From positions 1,550,001-1,614,000 of the forward strand of contig JAGPXD010000007.1 of NCBI GenBank assembly GCA_020746995.1: a stretch of DNA of 64,000 bases, written 5' to 3'. A program made the translations under genes and the position numbers. This document shows positions 29,598-39,540 of this stretch, piece by piece (positions within the stretch are counted from its first letter, which is position 1; every line of letters starts with the position of its first letter). Origin of the DNA: Plectosphaerella cucumerina. Taxonomy: Eukaryota; Ascomycota; Sordariomycetes; Glomerellales; Plectosphaerellaceae. The notes below the pieces were generated by a model. That model had not been told where the DNA came from. It was given only the letters and a program-made list of their open reading frames with translations, and ran no database searches.

Positions 29598-31809
29598 TCA
29601 CCCCCAGTGAAGCTCTACTATATGTCGAAACGGCCAAATCTTCATCTCCTTCAGACGTTCCGTGCATCTTTGCAGAATTGCACCAGCCTCCTCGCCCACA
29701 GGCGTGTCCCTGAGCAGCTTCGCCATCATGCTGGCATGGAACATGGCATGCGGTGACTCGCCGCGGCCCAGGGCAATGGCAAATGTATCTCTCAGAAGAT
29801 CTCTCATGGAATCGACGTGGTTTCTGCCGTTCATCACGTCTGATAGCCTGTGAGGAAATGTGTCAGCATCTATCCCGGCCTGAGACAGACAACATGAACT
29901 TACTCGTCCCTCGGCCTTGAGTTGACCAGAATCGCCAAGGCAATCTTGCTCAGTTGCACGAGATACACCTCCGTCTTGGAGGCGTACCATAGCGTCGGAA
30001 TGCCATCATCAGCCAGTGACGCCCGATGCTCGAAGATGGGGCGGATACCGAGGAGGATGTCGTCCTTCAGGTCTCTTTGCCGCTGCATGAGCTGATCTGC
30101 AACACCACATGTCAGTAGAAACAGACCATCGTCACCACGTGAATCGTACCTAAAACCTCAGCTGGCGCCCGGCCCGCTCGTTCATTGCACCAGCACGCCC
30201 CGAGCACCCTAATCATATTGACTGTCATCTCGTACGCGAATGGATGGAAAGGCGGACACCCCGCCAGGGCAACGGACGGAGGCCGGCCCGAGGCCATGGA
30301 GTAGTACATCTCCTGTCTCAGAGCGAGCATGTATGCCGCCTGCGCGAGTCCACTACGGCGCATCATGCGCTCAAACTCTGGCCCCTGCACGATGTTGTTG
30401 AAAACAGGAAGAAAGATATCTGCGCTAGTGCCAGCCGACGGAGAGAAACATCTGTCCGCGGGCCCGCAGTCACGGTCAAGCAGCTCAGCCTGGCGCAGGA
30501 GGACGAGCGTGGTGAGGAGACCCGGCCGCTCATCCTCAGGGCTTGCATCGTAGGCGCGCAGGGAGGGAAGACACTCGACGACGAGCTCTATGACGGAGAT
30601 TTTGCTGACGCGGGCGCGGACGGCGGCCTTGTAGCATCGCCGGCCTGTGGGGGCGGGGCCTGGCGGGGCGGAGAGGAGGTGACGTGCTGCGAGGGCGAGG
30701 ACGGCGCAGAGGAGGGGAGGGTTGGAGCGGGCGATGATGGGGACGACGAGCTCGAAGTAGCGATCTGGGTCGGCGATGTCGAGCTGGGGGTGTTAGCGGG
30801 GGGAAGAAAGGAGGAGAGAAGGGGCGTACCCAGGGCGCTACGTCGTCGATGAAGTATTTGAAGAGGTAGGCTTCGAGAAAGTCGACGAGGGGGAACTTGC
30901 GAGCCTTGAGGGAGGGGATGTGAGTTGTTGGATTTGTGGTGTTGCTACTTGAGGCGTAGGGGCCGTGGGAGATGGAGGGGATGTGGAAGTATCGGAGGAG
31001 GTTCTGTGAGAGGATGGCCAAGGGGTCGTTGGCGTAAGAGGTGCTGGGTGTTGGGATTGATGGTGATGTTTGGTCGCTATATGCAGGATGGGTATCTGTC
31101 AAGCCGCGGATGACCTGGGGAGATTCGCTGAGTTTTGTCGTCCCAGGGTCTTGGAGACTCAGGGCTGAGTCCTCTAAGAAGTCGTGCCTGTGGGATTCTG
31201 ACGGGGGCTCATGGTGAGAGACCGGAAGCCGGTGATCTGTTGAGATACCCCCCTCTGGAAGTTCCGTTGTCTCATCCCATGGCTCGGCCGTCGAGTCGTG
31301 CTCCGAGATGATACTAATCGGCGAGCCACGGCCAGTATCATCTGCCGGCAAATCATCCTCGCTGTGATCGAGCAAACCTGCCAAAGGTCTCCATGCCGCC
31401 GAGGGCACCGATTTGTCGATACAGACTGCTCGTCGTCAGAGACGAAATAGTGACCCTCAGTGACAAGAAGCACTCACACGTCTTCGCCGAGCTCCGGACC
31501 CATTTCTGGTTCGCCTGGAACTCCTGCTCCGACCAGTTCACAAAGCGGACGGGCGACTGGTACCGGCAGCTGAGACCGAGGGTATTACACCGGCCACACT
31601 CAGGCCATGCCCCGTTGCCTAGCAAGCAGTAGTCAGTATACCGCTGCAGCTGAAAGCAACCATGCAAGTCCAGCAGAAGACATGCAGGGCCGTGGAGGCG
31701 TACACTTGAGGTGCTTCGCTGGGACGGGTCAGCATCGTGCACGAGCAAGCGGAGAAGAAGGGGGGTTACATCGGCACCGATGACATGCAACGCGCTTCGG
31801 TTTCTCCAT
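29598..31809 (-). CDS. Zn2Cys6 transcription factor with fungal_trans_2-type domain, 623 aa
   Basis: Seven exons in transcription order: 31770-31809, 31704-31718 (15 bases), 31478-31618, 30830-31428, 30150-30783, 29904-30096 and 29598-29847. All introns have GT..AG ends (46-85 bases) and the frame stays open. The binuclear zinc cluster is complete only after splicing: MEKPKRVACHRC, then RSKHLKC, then NGAWPECGRCNTLGLSC, giving C-x2-C-x6-C-x6-C-x2-C-x6-C. A Ser/Thr-rich linker follows. The regulatory domain then starts FLEAYLFKYFIDDVAPW and continues LDIADPDRYFELVVPIIARSNPPL, matching the Fungal_trans_2 style (PF11951). It is a DNA-binding nuclear regulator; the target is unknown, but the adjacent GMC oxidoreductase is a candidate. 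Confidence 0.85.
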
Positions 31810-32208
31810 GTCGACTCGAACGTCACTTTGTCGGGCACGATTTCCGATTCGGCGACTCTTTCCAGAACCAGACGGACGGGATGGGTGAGGGGGAACCCCG
31901 GGGGTGGATTGTGAGGGGGCGGAGATGCGCTGTTGGAATTTGCTCCAGTGAGCGGGGGCGGGTTTCCAACTTTGAACTTCAACTGTCCTGGGCCGGCCGG
32001 CGCTTGGCCCGGGGTTCTCTGCCCCGATGCCGGCCGATGACCACCGAGCGAGCGGCGATTACCCCGAACTTTCTCCAGACGCATCTCAGGTGTAGGTATA
32101 CATGCATTATCATTAACAACTAAATAAAGATCGCGACCGCAATCCCAAAATGCGATGCTCAGACCCGGGTATCATATACTTGTAGCGCCCCATCCCTTTT
32201 TCTTCCCC
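31810..32208. other. Short intergenic interval
   Basis: Promoter of the Zn2Cys6 gene and, separately, the 3' end of the Dlt1 gene. Nothing else is seen. Confidence 0.55.
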
Positions 32209-33588
32209 TCACCGCGTGTCCGCCAGGCTCAGCACGTACGGCAAGTCCGTCATATCAGCCCTGCCCGCCAGCCGGATCACCGAGGCGCCTGAGCCCGATG
32301 ACGCCTTGGACCGCATGCTCGCGTTGGAGTATGAGTGGAACAGCTGTCTCGGCCGCGTGTGGTCGACGACGCTCGACGTCTCCGACGCCGTACCAGTAGA
32401 GCGGGCGTTCATGGTCGACGGCGCCGTGCGGTACGCATTCTGCCAGGTGCCCGCCGAGGCCGACCTGCCGCCAAAGAGTACCCGTCGCCGCGAGCCGGTC
32501 GTGCTTCGCGTCACTGACCGGGACAGGCTGCCTCTAGGCGATGTGTGGATACTGCTGCTATCGGGGCCGCGGCTGTCAATGTCGCTGTCGTACGCCGTGC
32601 CGCGGTCCTCGTCGTCCTCTACATCCGCCTCCTCGAGCGGGTCGAGTGCCGCAGGGTCCATGGGACCCATGCTGCGCAGAAGCGCGGCAAAGAGATGCAT
32701 CAGGTCCCTGAACCGATCGAGGCCGATAGGCCGCACCGAGAAGCGGGCCTGTTCGTAGACCGCCAGGAACTCGTTCGTCGTCGCGTCCATTGGCAGCACG
32801 CCCAGCTCGGCCAGGCGGGTGAGGTACTGGCGCAGCCCCAGGTGCGGCGGGCGTTGCAGCATTTCGGCAACTTCGACGTTCACTGTTGGGGCGTCACCAT
32901 CGTCGGCCTCGGCAGGTGGTGCCAGCGTCAAGGCCTTGCCCTCGATTAGGTGCGGGAGCTCCGCCACGACGGCGCCGTACTGCAGGTTCGGTATGTCCGC
33001 AGAGTCTGGCGGCGCCCAGCCGCCGTGCTCGACTTCGCCCCAGACCGGCCTGTGCCGCGGAAGCGGCGTGCCTAGCATCCTCTCCACGTCGGAAAGCGTG
33101 CGCACCTTGAGGAGCTGGAACCCCTCGGCCGCAGCACGCTCGTCCTTCTCCCCGCGGTGGTTTTCGTTTCCCGCCAGCGACACCACTGAATCTCGGTCTG
33201 GGTCCGCGGTGGCATTCGGGACATCGAGGTCCGCCACGTGCCGCGGCCGGGCCTCGTAGGCAATGGCAGCGCTTCGGTCAAGGCCGGCCGAGATCATGCG
33301 GAAGACGCGCTTAGGCACGTCGCCCTTTTCGACGGGCACCCAAGCCTTGGGGATCGATGCGAGAATGGTCTTGTTGTTGTAGATGCGGAGGGCGTAGACG
33401 AAGGAGACGATGAGCATAGTGCCGATGACGAAAGAGGCGAGAAGCCAGATGTTGTTGTACTGCTTGCGCCGCAGCGACTGCCAGATGATGTCGCCAGGGG
33501 TGACGCATAGGAGGGCGGTGGTGACGGCGCAGAGGATGAAGTAGGAACTGTTGTAGATGAAGCGGAACACCGCGCGCGGGGAGAACAT
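32209..33588 (-). CDS. DLT1: Dlt1-like membrane protein (defect at low temperature), 459 aa
   Basis: Intronless. Two N-terminal membrane segments lie at about residues 10-32 and 47-66 (SSYFILCAVTTALLCVTP and IWLLASFVIGTMLIVSFVYA). Between them is the family feature VTPGDIIWQSLRRKQYNN. A cytosolic part contains KAWVPVEKGDVPKRVFRMI and a conserved region near LGLRQYLTRLAELGVLP and LDRFRDLMHLFAALLRSM. The tail is acidic and then Ser/Arg-rich. In budding yeast loss of Dlt1 gives a cold-growth defect; the molecular role is not known. Assignment rests on overall layout and the N-terminal motif. Confidence 0.8.
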   Translation of the reverse strand: MFSPRAVFRFIYNSSYFILCAVTTALLCVTPGDIIWQSLRRKQYNNIWLLASFVIGTMLIVSFVYALRIYNNKTILASIPKAWVPVEKGDVPKRVFRMISAGLDRSAAIAYEARPRHVADLDVPNATADPDRDSVVSLAGNENHRGEKDERAAAEGFQLLKVRTLSDVERMLGTPLPRHRPVWGEVEHGGWAPPDSADIPNLQYGAVVAELPHLIEGKALTLAPPAEADDGDAPTVNVEVAEMLQRPPHLGLRQYLTRLAELGVLPMDATTNEFLAVYEQARFSVRPIGLDRFRDLMHLFAALLRSMGPMDPAALDPLEEADVEDDEDRGTAYDSDIDSRGPDSSSIHTSPRGSLSRSVTRSTTGSRRRVLFGGRSASAGTWQNAYRTAPSTMNARSTGTASETSSVVDHTRPRQLFHSYSNASMRSKASSGSGASVIRLAGRADMTDLPYVLSLADTR

Positions 33589-34160
33589 CGTGTCGGCTGG
33601 GAATTGCTTGTCGAGGTAGGTTGGGAGGGCTCAGGGTCGACGGGTTGCGGACGGAGAGCTGTCGGCTGCCCGGCGGCACATTGCTGCGAGCAACGGCCGG
33701 CGAGTCTAGAATGTTGGCAGATCGGGTGTCGCTGGCGTCGGTAGCATTGATTCTCGGGGGTTCTGATACTGAAAGGTCGTCGAGGGGTTCGTATTGCTGC
33801 AGGAATCCGGCGTAGGTGCAGCGACAGCTTGGAAAGGAGTTGGATGCAGGTTGGCTGGCGAGATGAGCTCTACCCGGTTCAGCGCAGGTGCTAAAGTTGT
33901 TGGGCGGCAGGGAAACGCAAAGTGGGGCACGATGACATGGGACGAACTGGGAAACATCAAGAAACGCTGCAAACACTGGACACAGCTACATGCGTGAATC
34001 ATCGATCGTTGCTGTAATTAATGTGCATCCGGCCGGAAAGGCCCGTCTATTCCGCCGCCATCGTGCACACATTGTTCGTCATTGACTGCCATGAGTCTCA
34101 GTCGCGTCCACTCCCAACTACCAGGGCCTGAAGCAGCACCCGAGCGACGCCGGTCAGCAG
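33589..34160. other. Dlt1 promoter/leader and Ndc1 3' region
   Basis: CT-rich on the minus strand close to the Dlt1 start, as expected for its leader. No other gene is seen. Confidence 0.55.
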
Positions 34161-36187
34161 CTATCTGGTCTGGGTCATCTCAGGGCGGCTCTCGACCTTT
34201 TTCAGTGTCTTCACGGGCACTGCCTCCTGCACCGAGGCTTCCCTCGCCAGCCTGAGGTCCGTCCTGCTGAGGCGCAGGTCCACCGCGTAGGGCTCGAACT
34301 CCCTGACAATCTCCGCCAGCCCAATCTTCAACGCGTTCAACACCGCGTCCACCTCGGGCGAGTCCTTGCTCTTCTCCGTGTCCGTCCAGTGCGTCGGGAA
34401 GCCAGCCTTGAACGCCTCCAGCTTCCTGACCACCGACGTAAAGGTCCGGATGATGGACGTGACGTCGCGGTGTACGTTTCCAAACTTGTCCTCTGACAGG
34501 CTGTGGACGACAAGATGCGTCAGGGCATCCACGGCGTTGATGTGATGGCTGGCCTCAGAGAAGGGCGTGCCCAGGACTGCCGCGGCGAAGCGCCTCCTGA
34601 AGCTCTGCCGGAATATCCAGCCGATGTGCTCGTTCTCAATCACCCACAGGGACAGTGATTGCGCGAAGCCAGTGGCCCTGGCCGGATCCAGAGCGGCCTG
34701 CTGCTCAGGCGTGAGCATCTTGTCCCTGGCGTCGCGGAACGTCTTCAGGGCGCGCGGGCTGAGTTGGGAAAGCGGCGTCTGGCCCGGATCCCGCGCAACC
34801 TGACCAATCGCCTTCTCCACCTCGCTGCGCATCGACCTCGAGGCAGCCCTCGTCTGGAAGATGGGGTCGTCCTTGGGGGGCGCCGAGGCCCGCGCCCTAG
34901 GTTCGATCGCAGCGGGCTCCTGCTGGGCGGCGACAGGTGGTGGCGGCGGCTTGCCGTAATCGTCGATGCGCTTCTCCATCGTCTTGATCACATCAAGGCA
35001 GATGACATAAACCTGGGACCACATTGGTCCGTCCTTGCGGTCGATGTCTTCGAAAATGGCCTTGCGGCGGAGTTCAAAGTCGCGTGCAATGAACGACAGT
35101 TCCCAGAAAGCGAAGCACTACGTTACAGAGTCAGTAAAATGAAGCGTGAGTGAGTGCGCGGGACACATACCCTGATCGGCATCTTCTTGCTCTTGAGGCC
35201 ATTCAGCAAGCTCCCGTTGGGGTCCTTAGACTCGCTGGTAAGGGGCTTGCCGTTTTTCAGGGGCGCCTTGACCATAAACAGGGAGAATGCGTAGTTGCCA
35301 ATGTTCCAAATAATGAACAGGAGGAACCCGGCCCAGGTGCACCTCGAGATCAGAGACACTTTGAAGACACCCTCGCTAGGCGCAATGTTGGTCCTGGGCA
35401 GGTTATAGAAGGGGCGGAAGAAGGCCATGGCCCAAGCCCACACCGGGCGGCGGAAAGCGGTGGCGTAGAGGGAGTAGGCCAACGTCCAGGAGATAGAGGC
35501 CTTCATGAAAGACTCGACGAAGACGGCAGGGAGCCTGGACAGGACGACGCTCATCTTGGAGGTGGGGGTGGACCCGTCAGACGCCACCTTGCGCTTGGTC
35601 ACATCAATCTCGATGCGGTCCTCGTCGCGGGCGATATGCAGGAAGGCCTGCACGGCGGCGCTAACGGCCAGATAGAAAGCCACGAACACCGGCCTCTGGT
35701 TGAGTCGTGCGCGGTCGCCGCTGGAGACCTTGATCCATCCCAGATCACCAGATTCGGAGGCGCTCCAGAGGTACACCAGCCCGAACAGGCCGCTGGAGAA
35801 TCCGTAGAAAAGCCATGCCTCGAGGAACTGAATAGTGAAGAGGTTCGGGACGGCGCTCAGGAAGGGCGAGGCCGAGGCGCGGATGCCGACATGGTATTGC
35901 GAGATGCGGAGGACGATGACGGCGAGGGCGCTAGAGAAAAGGAATGCGGTTCGGAAGCCCGCGGGGCCGATGGGAAACCAAGACCAGAGGACTGTGATGA
36001 AACCAAGTCAGCAAGGCGGACATGAGAGCAAGTCGCGAGACCACGTACAGGAGTCGAAGCTGCCGAGGAGAATAGCAATGGCGTATGATAGAATGAAGAG
36101 GAAGCTGGCGGTAGAGGAGAACCTCCTGTGAAGAGCGGGCTGAAGAAAGTCCTTATACGGAGCTCTCCTGACGGTCGCGGGCGCCAT
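34161..36187 (-). CDS. NDC1: Nucleoporin Ndc1, 638 aa
   Basis: Exons in transcription order 36049-36187, 35171-35991 and 34161-35117; introns of 57 and 53 bases. Ndc1 is a membrane nucleoporin that anchors the nuclear pore complex and, in fungi, helps insert spindle pole bodies. The N-terminus (APYKDFLQPALHRRF) and about six membrane segments in the first 280 residues fit the Ndc1/Nup family (for example FLWSWFPIGPAGF, CTWAGFLLFIIWNIGNYAFSL). After KKMPIR the soluble half begins with FWELSFIARDFELRRKAIFEDIDR and contains a Pro/Ala-rich linker and a helical C-terminal domain. It is divergent from the Pep12-like gene. Confidence 0.9.
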
Positions 36188-36643
36188 GGTGACTCGTCAT
36201 CATCCGGGGGGGTTGCGCGGCGGGGTGTGTTGTGTTGCGCGGGCGGCGGTTGCTCGTCAAGGTGGGATGGTGGTGGTTGCCCGTTGCCGTTTGTAAATAA
36301 AAATCTCCGGGCGTCTCGAGGACTGAGCAACGGCCAGGTTCAGCACTGTGAACAGCGGCCAGGCGCCCGGACCCACACAAGCTCCATCACGAGTTATCTC
36401 CACGTGATGATAGGCAGCCAGGAACCAGATGATGCAACCTAGCGCCCGCGGCTGGCTCGGCGCCGACATCTCCGCAGGCGGGATGGCGTAGCCGCATCGG
36501 CGGGCGACATCCAAGGCACCGGCGATAGCCAGCCAACCTCCAACACCGCAACCCGCCAAAGCTCACCGCCACAACAACACAACGAAGCCTGACGAAGGCA
36601 GCCCATTGCAAAATCCCAGCATAGAGCGCATAGATCAACCACG
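36188..36643. promoter_or_regulatory. Bidirectional promoter region of NDC1 and PEP12-like genes
   Basis: These 456 bases separate two divergent starts, so both promoters must lie in or overlap this stretch. No TATA box is evident on either side, as is common for housekeeping genes. Confidence 0.5.
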
Positions 36644-37504
36644 ATGTCATTCGACCAGCTCTCGTCCCTCGAGTCCGGACGCCGCGAGGGCTACAGCGAC
36701 GACCCCGAGTTCACGCAACTCCAGACGAGCCTCATCAACAAGCTCCTGACGCTGCGCCGCAACGTCACCAAGCTCAGTTCCGATGTCGACCTCCTCGGCA
36801 CAAAGCGCGACACACCCCGCGTGCAGGAGCGGGTGCGCGACCTGCTGGAAAAGTCGAGGGACATGTGCAAGGACATTGGCGAGGGCGTCAAGAAGCTGCA
36901 GACGTGGGACGACCTGACGGTATGTCGGCCTTGGGAGGGATCGTGATGACGGGAAATTAGGCTAATACGGAGCGAACAGAAACAACAAAAGTACGACCAG
37001 CAGCGGGTATCGACCGACTTCCAGAACGCCCTGCGCGAGTTCCAGGACGTCCAGCGCAAGGCCCTCGAGAAGGAGCGCGCATCCGTGACAGCGGCGCGCG
37101 CGGCGCAGGATGAGGGCGAGGGCGGCAGTGGCGGCGCGGGCGGTGCAGGCGGCCAGGAGCAGCTTCAGCTGCAGGAGCAGGTGCGGCTCGCGGCGCAGGA
37201 CGACGTCGACTTCCAAGAGGCGCTCATCATTGAGCGCGAGGAGGAGATCCGCAACATCGAGCAGGGTGTCGGCGACCTCAACGTGCTCTTCCGGCAGGTG
37301 GCAACCATTGTCAGCGAGCAGGGCGAGCAGCTCAACTCCATCGCCGACAATGTCGAGGACGTCCGCGACGACACGAGGGGGGCGCAGATTGAGCTGACGC
37401 AGGCGTCAAGGCACCAAAAGGCGGCGAGGAACAAGGGGTGCTGCCTGATGCTCATCCTGTCCATCATTCTGACGATTGTGTTGCTGGCCATCTTCCTGGA
37501 CTAG
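36644..37504 (+). CDS. PEP12: Pep12-like endosomal syntaxin (Qa-SNARE), 266 aa
   Basis: Exons 36644-36919 and 36980-37504 (60-base intron). The N-terminal regulatory three-helix region (SLINKLLTLRRNVTKLSSDVD, RVQERVRDLLEKSRDMCKDI) is followed by a Gly/Gln-rich linker. The SNARE motif then spans about residues 178-238 (IIEREEEIRNIEQGVGDLN, with the central Q in LFRQVATIVSEQGEQL). The C-terminal anchor is CLMLILSIILTIVLLAIFL. The central Gln identifies a Qa-SNARE. Motif order and the DVDFQEALIIEREEEI approach fit Pep12/Tlg2-like syntaxins of the late endosome/vacuole route. Plasma-membrane syntaxin is less likely. Confidence 0.87.
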
Positions 37505-37725
37505 CAGCTGCATCTTGGTTATCTTGTCTTTTTTTTGCTTTCTTGCTTCTACGGACATGGGGAAGGGGCTTGGGGTCTAATCCCGCTACAGCGCTTGCAT
37601 CACCCTCCCCCGCCCTCGCCGCACCAGCCCGTTTTCTGACTTTTGCCCGCGGCGTTTTCACGGAGGATTCCCAAATATTGTACATGAGGATAGTGTGTAT
37701 ACAAGAAGTGGCAGTCGCGTTGCCT

Positions 37726-38796
37726 TTACTGCGTGAGCAGCTTGACGGGTCTGCCCCTGCAAACCTTGACTTCGCTTGGCCGGACCGGAAGGATCCTGTC
37801 AAGTATTGTCGAGTTGACAGAGGCCAAGGTCGATGACCACACCCAGTACAGCAACATGCCGGCGGGGAGGTTCATTGTGATGAAGGGGACCACGACCGCC
37901 ACCACGACCAACCCCCTGTTGAGGCGCGAGCGCATTCTTGCGGCGCGGGTCATTCGATGACCTGGCTCGGTGGCCATGAATAGGGCGCGGAGCTTATCGG
38001 TGCCCTTCGGCAGCACATTGTGCAGGAAGCTGAGTGACAGCATGACGGGGAGTACTGCGTAGGGGTCGGCCACGGTGAGGTCGTGAAACCACAGCATGCC
38101 GCCGGTGGTCAGGCTCTGCTGGATCGATTCGACGACCGGTTGAGCCGTCGTCGTGATCTCATCTATCCAGGCCGTTGTCTCCGCCAGGCCTGTCGTCGAA
38201 GCGGCTTGAGCGGCTTGGGCTGTAGACGGGGCCATGGCGGAAACCAGGCCCCCGCCAGTTCCGGTGAGATTCCTCATGGCCTGAGCAACAATGAGCCACG
38301 GCGCCACGCTCAAGATGGGAATGTAGGTCTTCCACTGCTGGCACCCCCGCTCCTTGTTCAGGCGACGTATCGTCTTGGCATGCAGGAGCGTGGCTGTCTT
38401 CTCGTCCAACTTGTTGGCATGGCGGACCATCCACGCCTGCGTAAAATGGGAGTGGGACTGCTGCTGGAGGATGGTCTTCCGTGAATAGTATTGCAGCGGG
38501 AACCGCATCACCACGTTGATGCCCAGTGCGAAGGCGGGGATGGCCCAGAACCATGGCAGGCCGACAGTCGAGTGGAGGCTGACGAGGACCTCCTCTGAGG
38601 CCTGGACGGCGCTGGTAATGGCACCGGTCCAGTGCATGCGGCGGACCTGGCCGGTTGCATGAGTACGTGGTGACTGCCGAGGACAGATATTTGGGCGAAC
38701 TGTGGCGAGGCTGGTAAAGGTGTGAGGCGTGACCGTCGGACCACATCGTGCCGTGGTCATGAGACGACGTCCCGGGCCCCTGGCTACAGACGCCAT
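37726..38796 (-). CDS. COX18: Mitochondrial Oxa1/YidC-family insertase Cox18 (Oxa2), 356 aa
   Basis: Intronless. The N-terminus (MASVARGPGRRLMTTARCG) is basic and lacks acidic residues, as in a mitochondrial presequence. The body has the five-segment Oxa1/YidC layout: LPWFWAIPAFALGINVVMRFP, the charged loop with QQWKTYIPILSVAPWLIVAQAMRNL, DPYAVLPVMLSLSFL, and a final RGLVVVAVVVPFITMNLPAGM with LYWVWSS. Cox18 exports the C-terminal tail of Cox2 across the inner membrane for cytochrome c oxidase assembly. I prefer Cox18 to Oxa1 because the protein is shorter and lacks the long basic ribosome-binding tail of Oxa1. Confidence 0.85.
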   Translation of the reverse strand: MASVARGPGRRLMTTARCGPTVTPHTFTSLATVRPNICPRQSPRTHATGQVRRMHWTGAITSAVQASEEVLVSLHSTVGLPWFWAIPAFALGINVVMRFPLQYYSRKTILQQQSHSHFTQAWMVRHANKLDEKTATLLHAKTIRRLNKERGCQQWKTYIPILSVAPWLIVAQAMRNLTGTGGGLVSAMAPSTAQAAQAASTTGLAETTAWIDEITTTAQPVVESIQQSLTTGGMLWFHDLTVADPYAVLPVMLSLSFLHNVLPKGTDKLRALFMATEPGHRMTRAARMRSRLNRGLVVVAVVVPFITMNLPAGMLLYWVWSSTLASVNSTILDRILPVRPSEVKVCRGRPVKLLTQ

Positions 38797-39540
38797 CGTG
38801 ACGAGGTAAGGGGATGTTGCGAATCGAAAGGGCTTTTCACCCTGGCCGATATGTCTTTGGAGGTTCTGCAGGCCCAGAGTCCTGGGTTGCTGAGGGATGG
38901 GGCCGGCCTCCTGTCGTTGAGTTGATGAGCTGATATCGGTTCAAGATGAGATGGAAGGCTGCTCTCTGTTCGCCGTTGAACCCAAACCAACCTGAACCAA
39001 GCTCTATCGGCGTCTTATCTTAGCGTCCCTGCAAGGGGACGCACGGGCCCTTCCATCCGCCCTACGGACGCTGTCGTGCCTGCGTCACATCCGCCAGCTG
39101 CCGAATTAGCGGGCGTGGCGCCCACCTCCAGGTGGAACGTGGGCTCCTGCTCTGGCGCTGCTGGCTCGAGCCACCTCGAATCACCGCCTGAACTGAACAC
39201 CTGCACCAAGCACTCAGCTTCTTTCACCGGGCCAGGCCCTCCTTCGTGTCCCCTCCAACCCGAACCCTCCCCTCGTTCTCCCACACAGTCCACGAAACCC
39301 CCGAGGCCGAGTGTGACCATCCCTCTCGGACTGCTTCGCGGGCTGAAGCTTCTTTATCGTGTATCCCTTTCCGACCCCTTTATACCCTCCATCGTCCCCC
39401 GAGCTTCCCTTGTGAAGCTTGGCTTTCTGCCCCTCAGTGGCGACCCGAGAGCTCCGAGACACCACCACCAGACCGACCGAGAACCTGACTCCTTCGTACC
39501 CCGCCAAGCTTCCGTCGCCTCTCCGACCGGTGCTGCGATC
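38797..39540. promoter_or_regulatory. Divergent promoter region of COX18 and ALG11
   Basis: About 744 bases between two starts. The ALG11 side (39200-39540) is CT-rich, typical of a transcribed leader. No other gene is seen. Confidence 0.5.

Noticed and set aside
31353..32084. 243-codon minus-strand frame carrying part of the zinc cluster
   Set aside because: It reads through two introns of the Zn2Cys6 gene; only the spliced model restores all six cysteines.
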